A DNA stretch of 64,000 nucleotides from Prolixibacteraceae bacterium. GTDB taxonomy: Bacteria; Bacteroidota; Bacteroidia; Bacteroidales; Prolixibacteraceae. Each line of letters starts with the position of its first letter. Position 1 is the first letter of the stretch. The notes below the pieces were generated by a model, which was given only the letters and a program-made list of their open reading frames with translations, was not told where the DNA came from and searched no databases. The stretch lies in NCBI GenBank assembly GCA_003457135.1, contig DMSQ01000074.1:50149-114148 (forward strand). Reading direction: 5' to 3'. Both the position numbers and the translations under genes were made by a program. Shown piece by piece: positions 1 through 7,662 of the stretch.

Positions 1-927
1 GCCATTGGTATAGGCACCGAAACCGATGGCTCGATTGTTTGCCCTTCAGGAATTAACGGCATCGTGGGAATTAAACCAACAGTTGGATTGTGGAATGGCG
101 ACGGAATTATCCCTATTTCGCACAGTCAGGATACTGCCGGACCAATGGCGCGAACGGTTTCTGATGCCGCTGTTTTGTTGGGATTGCTGGCAGAAAAGAA
201 TCAGGATTATTCACAGTATTTAGATGCCAATGGTTTGAAAAACGCACGGATTGGTATCGCTTCCGACTTTTTTGGAAATAATACTGAAGTGGACAAACTG
301 ATTTCTGAAGCTATTGAAACATTGAAAAGCAAAGGAGCAATAATCGTCGGAAACCTGAAGTTTGAAAACCGTAAGGAATGTGGAGATGCAGAATGGCAGG
401 TATTGATTTCGGAATTCAAGGCTGATTTAAATGCCTACCTGAAAACACGTTCCGGCCTGAAGGTTCAGTCACTGGCCGATTTGATTGAATTCAATCTGAA
501 GAATGCAGATACTGAACTAAAATGGTTTGGTCAGGAAATATTTGAAAAGGCAGAAAAAACTAACGGTTTGGAAGATCCGGTTTATCTGGAGGCTCTGAAA
601 AAATCTCAGAAACTAACCCGGGAAGAAGGCATTGATTTTTTGATGGACAAGCATAAACTTGATGCACTGATTGCGCTAACCAATGGCCCTGCCTGGACAA
701 TTGACTGGGTAAACGGCGATCATTTTAGTGGAGGAAGTTCTAAGCCGGCTGCCGTATCGGGCTATCCAAACATAACCGTTCCTGCAGGGTTTGTTAAAGG
801 TTTACCTGTCGGGATTTCATTTTTCGGACGCGCCTGGAGCGAACCCACTTTAATTAAATTGGCATTCGCCTACGAACAGGCTACCAAACATCGGAAAGCA
901 CCGGGATTTTTGAAGGGGATTAGTTAG
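1..927 (+). CDS. Amidase signature family enzyme, C-terminal part (5' end outside window)
   Basis: The reading frame is open from the first base, so this is the 3' part of a longer gene. The first codons give GIGTETDGSIVCPSG followed by NGIVGIKPTVGL, the classic amidase-signature core; the serine in TDGS corresponds to the nucleophile of the Ser-cisSer-Lys triad. The cis-Ser and Lys lie upstream, outside the window. The remaining 300 or so residues match the C-terminal half of amidases, including a GGSSKPAAVSGYPNITVPAG stretch that is typical near the end. Family members hydrolyse carboxamides; the substrate cannot be told. It is not evidently GatA, since no gatB or gatC is nearby. It ends just before a strong hairpin and converges with the next gene. 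Confidence 0.9.
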   Translation, partial: AIGIGTETDGSIVCPSGINGIVGIKPTVGLWNGDGIIPISHSQDTAGPMARTVSDAAVLLGLLAEKNQDYSQYLDANGLKNARIGIASDFFGNNTEVDKLISEAIETLKSKGAIIVGNLKFENRKECGDAEWQVLISEFKADLNAYLKTRSGLKVQSLADLIEFNLKNADTELKWFGQEIFEKAEKTNGLEDPVYLEALKKSQKLTREEGIDFLMDKHKLDALIALTNGPAWTIDWVNGDHFSGGSSKPAAVSGYPNITVPAGFVKGLPVGISFFGRAWSEPTLIKLAFAYEQATKHRKAPGFLKGIS

Positions 928-966
928 TTAACTGACGGGGTGACTTCGAGTCACCCCGTCAGTTAA
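928..966. terminator. Perfect 18-bp hairpin between convergent genes
   Basis: The arms 928-945 and 949-966 are exact reverse complements (18 bp, 3-base loop TCG, centred on CTTCGAG). It starts directly after the amidase stop codon and lies 22 bp from the stop of the opposing gene. There is no clear U-run on the plus strand, but the stem is strong enough to act as a bidirectional terminator; a dispersed palindromic repeat is the alternative. Confidence 0.6.
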
Positions 967-988
967 GATTCCAAGTCACCACATCAAA

Positions 989-2518
989 TTATTTTTTCTT
1001 CCGATACCCTATCCACCACATAAAGAATCCACTAATCAAAACAATCAGAATACAAATTCCGGCCAACGGAACATAGAGTATATAGAACATACCCAAAATA
1101 GGCTCAAACATACGGCCCGTATGAACTTCGAGCGAAAGGTTCCACAACGAAATGGGACTTTTCCTGATTATTTCAGCGCTCATTTCACCAAATTGAGTAT
1201 TGTTCCTGATTGGCAAAACTCCCCGATTGTAATCGAAATAGAATTCGTTGCCAGACCGATCGTTAAACCAGCCATCAATCATGTCTTTGGAGACTGGTGG
1301 GCCCGCTACTTCAGGCGCCTGATAGGGATTTCCGGAGAGGTAATCAAACAACTGCGCGTTAACAGGATTCCAGAGGAATAGCCCGTTGAATGATCCGATC
1401 AGATAGTTGCCTTCGCCTTTTTTCTCCAGAACGTTGCAACCCATTACGCTCACCGGTGGTTCGTTTATCAGGCGGCGCATGGGTTGCCGGAAATTTTCGT
1501 CAGTATAGAAAATTCCGTCATAAGTCGAAAACAGAAAAATGTGTAGCTGTTCGTCGTACAAAACGCGGCGAAGCTTGTCGTACCACGGATTCGGCGAACT
1601 CAAGGCGGTACCGGGAATGGGCGAAACCTTCGAATTGGAAATAGCAATCAGTAACGGCGGGCGCAGGAACATACCGGAGATAGTCACAAAAATCAGGAAA
1701 GGAATAAAAATCCAGCCCAAACGGTTATGCCAAAGGAGATTACTGTTTCGAATGGCAACCAAATTGGTATTGTTTTTTTGTTTTGCTTTTCGGCGTTTCA
1801 ACCATCCCGGGAAGATGAAATGCATTAATCCGGTTAACGAGATAACCAGGATAGCCAATCCAAACAAATCAACCACCAGCTTCCCGACCGATCCCCAGAT
1901 TTCGCCGCTATGCAGCAACCACAGGGTTTTAAACAGGCTTGCTTTTCCATCATACCCTTCAGGAGCAGGAAGCACAACCGGATAAAATGCCATCCCATCC
2001 ATTGATTTCAGTAAAACGGAACGGGTTTGAACCAGCAACTCATTCCCTTTCATGATCAGATCAGTAATCCGTTCTTCTGAAATGGGTAGCGATATTTTTT
2101 GCCATTCGTGTTGCTGAAAGGAGTATTGATACAATCCAAAATAAGTTCCGGCGTAAAGTTTTCCATCCGGGGTTTTCAGAATTTTGCTGATTTTTCGGTT
2201 ATCAATACCTCCCGGAAATCCAGTGTTCCAATCCTGAAAAGATTTGAATTGATCGGTGCTGAGCCAGATTCCGATATTGCCGTAAATGAGCGCAGAGTCT
2301 GTATTTAGCAGAAAGACTGATTTTACAGCTCCTTTATTCCAATTCTCATAACTATAATCATCAGGCAGCCACGATCGGTTGAGGTCTATTGCCGAAATTA
2401 ATCCCCGGTGGTTCATGAAAATTCCGGAGATAGAAAACAGAATTATAAACAGGGTAATTACAATTCCGGGCCATTTATGAAATTTCCGGAATAGATTTAG
2501 GATTTTATTTTTGGTCAT
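989..2518 (-). CDS. PepSY-associated membrane protein with periplasmic sensor-like domains
   Basis: This 509-residue protein has four clear hydrophobic segments: near residue 20 (WPGIVITLFIILFSISGIF), two in the middle around a LWLLHSGEIWG motif and HNRLGWIFIPFLIFVTISG, and one at the C-terminus. This is the layout of the PepSY_TM (DUF2271/COG3182-like) family. Between the helices lie two periplasmic stretches with repeated 'GLYQYS', 'GLFLWN' propeller-like strands. ATG at 2518 was chosen because a longer in-frame start would place the Crp/Fnr-type site and -7 element inside the coding region. It lies downstream of ccsA and resB on the same strand, 126 bp away, so it may act in heme, iron or cytochrome c handling; that role is inferred from context only. 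Confidence 0.7.
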   Translation of the reverse strand: MTKNKILNLFRKFHKWPGIVITLFIILFSISGIFMNHRGLISAIDLNRSWLPDDYSYENWNKGAVKSVFLLNTDSALIYGNIGIWLSTDQFKSFQDWNTGFPGGIDNRKISKILKTPDGKLYAGTYFGLYQYSFQQHEWQKISLPISEERITDLIMKGNELLVQTRSVLLKSMDGMAFYPVVLPAPEGYDGKASLFKTLWLLHSGEIWGSVGKLVVDLFGLAILVISLTGLMHFIFPGWLKRRKAKQKNNTNLVAIRNSNLLWHNRLGWIFIPFLIFVTISGMFLRPPLLIAISNSKVSPIPGTALSSPNPWYDKLRRVLYDEQLHIFLFSTYDGIFYTDENFRQPMRRLINEPPVSVMGCNVLEKKGEGNYLIGSFNGLFLWNPVNAQLFDYLSGNPYQAPEVAGPPVSKDMIDGWFNDRSGNEFYFDYNRGVLPIRNNTQFGEMSAEIIRKSPISLWNLSLEVHTGRMFEPILGMFYILYVPLAGICILIVLISGFFMWWIGYRKKK

Positions 2519-2539
2519 TGATTTTGCCTGATAACCCTG

Positions 2540-2584
2540 CAAAAGTAGCAGGATTGCAATTGTATGGGTGTAACAAGTGTTACA
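2540..2584 (-). promoter_or_regulatory. Bacteroidota promoter with Crp/Fnr-type operator
   Basis: A perfect palindrome TGTAACAAGTGTTACA lies at 2569-2584 and matches the TGTnA-N6-TnACA form of Crp/Fnr-family sites. On the minus strand an exact TAnnTTTG -7 element (TACTTTTG) lies at 2547-2540, with the start codon at 2518. If transcription begins about six bases past the -7 element, the palindrome is centred close to -41.5, the usual class II activation position. No good -33 box is seen, which fits an activator-dependent promoter. Confidence 0.6.
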
Positions 2585-2644
2585 ATCTGCTGGATTTGTA
2601 TTACTCAGAGCCTGACTTGGAGCCAAACCCTGAGTGAAAAAAAA

Positions 2645-3454
2645 TTATTCTGTATAAACGTGTACGCTGTTTTGTGCGCTTGGCAAATAATTCACGCCAA
2701 ACCAGCAAATCATCAAAATGGCAAACGAAACAGCAAGAATGGTCATTGCTTTTTTGTGTTGCGAAGGATGACGAAAACGATAGTGGATGTAAACCAAATA
2801 GAACATCCAGGTGATGAATGCCCATGTTTCTTTCGGGTCCCAGGTCCAGTAATGGCCCCAGGCTTCCTTTGCCCAAAGAGCGCCAAACAGCAATCCGAAA
2901 GTCAGAAAAGAAAATCCGATGTAAACCAGGTTATCGGCCATTTGGATGGGCCCCTTGATGATTTTTTCGGTCGGTGCAAAAAACAGGTTCCTCAAAGCTA
3001 CCAGTGACGAAGCGCCCAACATGGCATAGGCAAAAATATAGACAATCACGTGTGGGATAAACCAAGGGCTTTGAAGCGCGGGCATTAGTGTTTTATCGTA
3101 AGTTTCGGGATGTTGCAGATTGATGATCAAAAATACAATGGCCAGGCCCAGGCTGTAACTAACCAGCCATTTATATTTCCATCGGAGGTACGAAATCAGT
3201 CCGATCCCGGAGAGAAATATAGCGTACCAAAGCCGCGTTTCGCCTAATGTACGCATGGGTGGCCGCTCAATATGCAGCCAGAGAATAATTATAAAAACCA
3301 ACAAAAAAGCTGTTCCGGCAAACGAAAGTCCGGCTGCCAGTTGGTTCATCAATTTCTTCCCTGAAGTTAAAAATAAGCCGGAGGCTGCCAGCCAACAAAG
3401 AATGGCGACGAAAGCGTATATCGGGTAATCAAGCCACATGTTCAATTCCTCCAT
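2645..3454 (-). CDS. ccsA: Cytochrome c biogenesis protein CcsA (heme handling)
   Basis: This is a 269-residue protein with about eight membrane helices. The tryptophan-rich heme-binding motif WGHYWTWDPKETW lies near residue 200, the hallmark of the CcmC/CcmF/CcsA heme-handling superfamily. With ResB it forms the system II machinery that moves heme across the inner membrane and attaches it to apocytochrome c. Its start overlaps the end of the ResB gene (26 bp from this ATG, 11 bp from the alternative ATG at 3439), so the two are translationally coupled. Confidence 0.9.
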   Translation of the reverse strand: MEELNMWLDYPIYAFVAILCWLAASGLFLTSGKKLMNQLAAGLSFAGTAFLLVFIIILWLHIERPPMRTLGETRLWYAIFLSGIGLISYLRWKYKWLVSYSLGLAIVFLIINLQHPETYDKTLMPALQSPWFIPHVIVYIFAYAMLGASSLVALRNLFFAPTEKIIKGPIQMADNLVYIGFSFLTFGLLFGALWAKEAWGHYWTWDPKETWAFITWMFYLVYIHYRFRHPSQHKKAMTILAVSFAILMICWFGVNYLPSAQNSVHVYTE

Positions 3455-4682
3455 TTTTTGGTTTACCGGTTATAAACAGGAATCCAGCCCCGGCCATCAT
3501 CAGAAAAATGCCGAAGTAAACAACAGGCAACCATGGGTCACGCACCAGTTCCAGAACGCTCAGGTTCGACCAACGGCCCATTTCGGTATTGTAGCTCAGT
3601 TGGTAAATCGTCCATCCGTCAATTTTATATGGCCGGTTGACTTCGATGGTTGTGGTTACATTCTTTCCGCTTTTGGTCTGAATGTTCAGCCCGGAGCTGA
3701 ATTTACGGGGTTCGGCGGGCAACATCACCAGCGAATGCGTTTCGTTTAGTTTCAACGCTTCGGGTTGATGCGCAAAACTACCGCTGCAAATCCAGCCCGA
3801 AATTTCGGAGCGATCTTCCGAATTAGTGACTTTCACTTTGGCCGAAGGCGCTGAACCGGGTTCATTCACCTGGAAATAAGCCTCACCAACTTTTCCTGAT
3901 GTTTCCAGAAACTGTTCCACTTCGATATGATACTCGTATAAATCCAACGAATTCCTATCCAACATTTCGAACTGATTTTTGCCTTTATTCAGCACGACCT
4001 GTCCGGTCTGGTTATTGATGATAGTCACTTTCGGGCGGAATTCGGCGATGTTGAAATTCAGCAATTCAATTGCTATCGGTAGTTCTATTGTCTTTCCTGA
4101 AGTATCCACCGCCCGCCATTCGGTCTGGTTTTCGTAGCAATTCATCGTGAGGCGTTGCATGTCGCTGCTTCCCAAAGCGGTTGAGAACAGCACCAGAAAC
4201 AGGCCGAAGTGATTTAGAAAAAACCCGGCATTTTTCAGGTTGAAGGGAGTCAATCGTTTCATAGTGATGATACCCAACAGAATCATTAAATACAGGTTGA
4301 TCAGGATAAACGGCCAGGTTTTGACCAGATGCGTCAGGCCGAAAAGCTTTGACAGCATGTTTTTAGGCGGAACATCCTGTTTCACAAAACCCATCAGTAA
4401 AATAAGAAAAGTAAAGACAAGGATAGCAGGCAATGCAGCTTTTACGCTGCCAAGTCCTTTGATGACCGGAGTATGTTTTAGCAGATAATAAGCAGAAATC
4501 AGAATGACAAGAAAAACCAAACCAGACAAGAGGTTCCACGGAAAACCAGCCATCCGGAGTATCATTCCACCAGAGGAAAGCTGAAGTGCAAATCCCAGAA
4601 GCAGGATTGCCACTGCAGCAATCGTTCCTCCGCGGTACGACCATGGATGCGACCAAATTTTTCTTCTGTTTTCATTAATCAT
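3429..4682 (-). CDS. resB: ResB-like cytochrome c biogenesis protein
   Basis: This 417-residue protein has N-terminal membrane helices (about residues 17-35, 50-68, 80-100, 130-175), a long periplasmic beta-rich domain and a final helix at WLPVVYFGIFLMMAGAGFLFITG. This is the ResB/Ccs1 layout of system II cytochrome c maturation. It is first in a resB-ccsA operon. In many Bacteroidota the pair follows nrfH-nrfA, but here a 509-bp gene-free region lies upstream, so the cognate cytochromes must be encoded elsewhere. Confidence 0.85.
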   Translation of the reverse strand: MINENRRKIWSHPWSYRGGTIAAVAILLLGFALQLSSGGMILRMAGFPWNLLSGLVFLVILISAYYLLKHTPVIKGLGSVKAALPAILVFTFLILLMGFVKQDVPPKNMLSKLFGLTHLVKTWPFILINLYLMILLGIITMKRLTPFNLKNAGFFLNHFGLFLVLFSTALGSSDMQRLTMNCYENQTEWRAVDTSGKTIELPIAIELLNFNIAEFRPKVTIINNQTGQVVLNKGKNQFEMLDRNSLDLYEYHIEVEQFLETSGKVGEAYFQVNEPGSAPSAKVKVTNSEDRSEISGWICSGSFAHQPEALKLNETHSLVMLPAEPRKFSSGLNIQTKSGKNVTTTIEVNRPYKIDGWTIYQLSYNTEMGRWSNLSVLELVRDPWLPVVYFGIFLMMAGAGFLFITGKPKNGGIEHVA

Positions 4683-5191
4683 AGCGGAATGCAGATTTGC
4701 GGGCGAAGATACTTAAAAGCTGATTTGGTAGAATATTGTTTCTGAAAAAAACAAATTTTTGCCTATAGTTAAATTTTGGATTCAATGCATGTTAACTTTT
4801 TAAGAATTTTCGGATTAATTGATTTGAAAATGTAGATAGCTGCTAAAAAACACACATTCCCAAGTTTCATTTTTGTAATTTTAATACACTCAATATCATT
4901 TTGTTATATTTAATAGGGTACAATGACAGTGTCATTTATTTGAGTTCAATACTCAAATTATTTATGGATTATCTGCAAAAGCTCGAAAGCTACTCTGATT
5001 GAAACACTAAACACACGCTGTTTAAATTTCATGTTTTTTGATTTTTGGCTTGAAAATCATTTTTAAACAGTTTCTCAATTACTCCACTATTTTCTATTTC
5101 ATATGGATGCTATCCATTTTGATTGAATGCAAGTCAAATCCTAACATTAAATAGGGGCATGACTGAATTTTATAAGTTAAGACTAAAAATC
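4683..5191. other. AT-rich divergent intergenic region
   Basis: These 509 bp lie between the divergent resB and flavin reductase-like genes. No credible gene is seen. It holds two adjacent perfect inverted repeats (see 4922-4958) and must contain promoters for both directions, but I could not find a full TAnnTTTG match that settles their positions. Confidence 0.6.
4922..4958. promoter_or_regulatory. Two adjacent perfect palindromes, possible operators
   Basis: AATGACAGTGTCATT (4922-4936) is a 7-bp inverted repeat around a single base. One base later, 4938-4958 has 8-bp arms ATTTGAGT and ACTCAAAT around a 5-base loop. Two exact palindromes side by side in a divergent promoter region suggest regulator binding. 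No regulator gene is adjacent, so this is inference. Confidence 0.4.
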
Positions 5192-5773
5192 ATGAAAAAA
5201 ACCGAATTCGATTTAACAGGATCGGATGTAATGAAACTCTCCTGGTTATTAAGCAACGGGCAGGTGGTAATGCTTACCTGCTGCAATGCCGAAAAATCCA
5301 TCAATGGAATAATTACAGCTTGCTGGGTGACACCTACCTCTCATGAACCGCTTTTAATAGCAGCATCAATAGGAAATGGTGAAAAAGGCGAAGATTCTTA
5401 CCGTGCCTGCCAAGCCCTGATTAACGAAACCAAAGAATTTGGATTAAACATTCCAACCCCGGAACTTACCGAAGCCATACTTAAGGTAGGAACCACACAC
5501 AGCAACGAAGTGGACAAATTTGCCGAAACCGGTTTAACACCAATGCAATCAAACAAAATTAGCGCTCCCATGATTGAAGAGTGTTTTATGAATATTGAAT
5601 GTAAAGTTATCGACCAGATTACGACTGGTGACCATACCGTTTTTGTAGCCAAACCTGTTGCCGTATTTATGAACGAAGATGTGATGATTGACGGCAAATT
5701 TCCAGAAAAATACATTAATAAAAATAACCAGGTTCAGATATGTGATCTTATTACATTATGGAATATGTGGTAA
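5192..5773 (+). CDS. Flavin reductase-like domain protein
   Basis: The 193-residue protein fits the small FMN-binding split-barrel flavin reductase family: an early SWLLSNGQVVMLTCC strand pair, ITACWVTPTSHEPLLIAASIG, and a later FAETGLTP segment corresponding to the usual 'aetG..t...s..v..P.i.ea' region. ATG at 5192 was chosen because the domain begins there; a longer in-frame start at 5123 adds only 23 unconserved residues. It is the first gene of a likely three-gene operon with an aldo-keto reductase (22 bp downstream) and an exported protein. It may bind FMN or transfer electrons; the partner is unknown. Confidence 0.75.
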   Translation: MKKTEFDLTGSDVMKLSWLLSNGQVVMLTCCNAEKSINGIITACWVTPTSHEPLLIAASIGNGEKGEDSYRACQALINETKEFGLNIPTPELTEAILKVGTTHSNEVDKFAETGLTPMQSNKISAPMIEECFMNIECKVIDQITTGDHTVFVAKPVAVFMNEDVMIDGKFPEKYINKNNQVQICDLITLWNMW

Positions 5774-5795
5774 ATAATTAAAAAACGAGAATATC

Positions 5796-6800
5796 ATGGA
5801 AAAAAGAAAATTAGGTCGATCCGGCATTGAAGTCAGCCCAATGGGTTTGGGATGCTGGGCAATTGGCGGCCCTATTGCCCTTCAGGGCATGCCACTTGGC
5901 TGGAGCACAGTGGACGATAAGGAATCATTAAAAGCCCTTGAAAAAGGAATAGAAATGGGCGTTAATTTCCTCGACACAGCGGATATGTATGGCACCGGGC
6001 ATTCAGAAAAACTGGTCGGTCAAGCCATAAAAGGCAAACGCGACAAGGTGGTTATTGCCACCAAATTCGGCATGACTTTCGAACCCGGAAGCGGCCAGAT
6101 CAATGATTTTGAAGGCGACGGCACGCCTGAATACATCCGGAAAGCAGTTAAAGACAGCCTTACCAGACTGCAAACCGATTACATTGATTTGTACCAGTTG
6201 CACCTGGATTCCTATCCGCTGGAGAAGGCACAAGCTACCAGGGATGCGTTGGAAGAGCTGGTGAAAGAAGGTAAAATCAGGGGATACGGGTGGAGTACCG
6301 ATCATACCGAACGGGCAGCCTTTTTTGCCGAAGGGGAGAATTGTATCGCCATTCAGCAAATTTTTAACCTCTTTGTCGGGAACAAGGATATTCTTCAGTT
6401 ATGCGAGGATAAAAACCTGGCCAGCATTAACCGCGGGCCTTTGGCAATGGGTTTGCTGACCGGTAAATTTTCCACAGCTACAAATTTACCCACTGATGAT
6501 GTCAGGTCAATTCTTCACCATTTTGGTGATGAATACCACATCTTTTTCACGGAAGGCAAACCTGTTAAGGAATTATTGGATAAACTGGATGCAATCGGGG
6601 AAATACTCAAAAGCAACGGACGCACACTGGCTCAGGGAGCGCTGGCATGGCTTTGGGCCAAAAGCGAAAATACCATCCCAATCCCGGGCTTCAAAACCGT
6701 GAAACAGGTTGAGGAAAACGCCGGTGCTATGCAATTTGGGCCATTGTCCGGCGGTCAAATGAAGGAAATTGATTCCATCCTGCATAAGGATTCAGAATAA
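5796..6800 (+). CDS. Aldo/keto reductase
   Basis: This 334-residue protein has the complete NAD(P)H-dependent aldo-keto reductase pattern: MEKRKLGRSGIEVSPMGLGCW at the start, NFLDTADMYG (Asp and Tyr of the catalytic tetrad), KVVIATKFG (Lys), DLYQLHLDS (His), and a C-terminal IPGFKTVKQVEENAGA cofactor-binding segment. It resembles the AKR11-13 general stress/oxidoreductase branch. It probably reduces a sugar- or carbonyl-type substrate in the cytoplasm. It lies 22 bp after the flavin reductase-like gene. Confidence 0.92.
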   Translation: MEKRKLGRSGIEVSPMGLGCWAIGGPIALQGMPLGWSTVDDKESLKALEKGIEMGVNFLDTADMYGTGHSEKLVGQAIKGKRDKVVIATKFGMTFEPGSGQINDFEGDGTPEYIRKAVKDSLTRLQTDYIDLYQLHLDSYPLEKAQATRDALEELVKEGKIRGYGWSTDHTERAAFFAEGENCIAIQQIFNLFVGNKDILQLCEDKNLASINRGPLAMGLLTGKFSTATNLPTDDVRSILHHFGDEYHIFFTEGKPVKELLDKLDAIGEILKSNGRTLAQGALAWLWAKSENTIPIPGFKTVKQVEENAGAMQFGPLSGGQMKEIDSILHKDSE

Positions 6801-6864
6801 TTTAATTTCAACTGTTTATCAGACAATTACAATTAAGATTTTAATGAACCAAAAATCAAAAATC

Positions 6865-7623
6865 ATGAAAACATTAACCGTATTTTTAGTTTTATTCCTG
6901 CTTTCAGGAGTTTTCGCAACCAACTCCAGCGCACAGGAAAAAAGTGAACAGCTTTGGCTGGTTGGCACCGAAGTGATTAAACCCGAAATGATGAATCAAT
7001 ACATGGAAATTAACAAGGAACTTTTGACCATTTGCAAAGAGGTTAAATTCCCGTTTGATTTCCAGTTTTGGACATCGGGTGATTTTAAGTATTACCTGTG
7101 GTACCCGCTAAATTCGATGGATGATGCTTTAAAAATTGCGACAGCCTGGGATTCGGTAGTTGCCCGGTACGGCCCCGAAAAATTCAAACGATTTAACGAT
7201 TGTATTGAATATACCGAAGAAAAATTTGCAACCGTACGGTTTGATTTAAGCTACGAACCTGCATCGCCACGGTTAATGGAAGACGAACGCCATTATTGCC
7301 GGTGGCAGGCTTTTTATTTGAAAAAGGGAAAAGAAAAGGAAATGGAAACGCTGGTAAAAAAGGCAAATGCAGTGTCTAAGGCGAAAAACATCAGCGATGC
7401 CACTTACATTGGTTACGGCAAAATTGGTTTTGAAATGCCTGTGATGATGTTATGGACATTTGCAAAAAGTGTAACTGATTTCTGGGAACAGGACAGCAAG
7501 AACTGGGAATTAATCAAAAACGATTTTGCGGATATCAATAAAGAAGCAATCACCTGTTTTCGAAAAGAGGAAAAGAAAGATACATGGTGGCTGAAAGATT
7601 TGTCGTATTCAAAAAGCAAATAA
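6865..7623 (+). CDS. Exported protein with two ferredoxin-like (ABM/NIPSNAP-type) repeats
   Basis: The 252-residue product starts with a clear signal peptide (MKTLTVFLVLFLLSGVFATNSSAQ). The mature part has two similar halves: 'EQLWLVGTEVIKPEMMNQYM...' and 'HYCRWQAFYLKKGKEKEMETL...', each a strand, a helix, and an aromatic-rich strand (FQFWTSGDFKYYLWYP; PVMMLWTF). This looks like a duplicated dimeric alpha-beta barrel fold. ATG at 6865 sets the signal peptide; an in-frame ATG lies 21 bp upstream. It follows the aldo-keto reductase by 64 bp. The function is unknown. Confidence 0.65.
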   Translation: MKTLTVFLVLFLLSGVFATNSSAQEKSEQLWLVGTEVIKPEMMNQYMEINKELLTICKEVKFPFDFQFWTSGDFKYYLWYPLNSMDDALKIATAWDSVVARYGPEKFKRFNDCIEYTEEKFATVRFDLSYEPASPRLMEDERHYCRWQAFYLKKGKEKEMETLVKKANAVSKAKNISDATYIGYGKIGFEMPVMMLWTFAKSVTDFWEQDSKNWELIKNDFADINKEAITCFRKEEKKDTWWLKDLSYSKSK

Positions 7624-7662
7624 TCTTCATATTAAAAATTGGTCTCGTTTATATTCTTTTGA

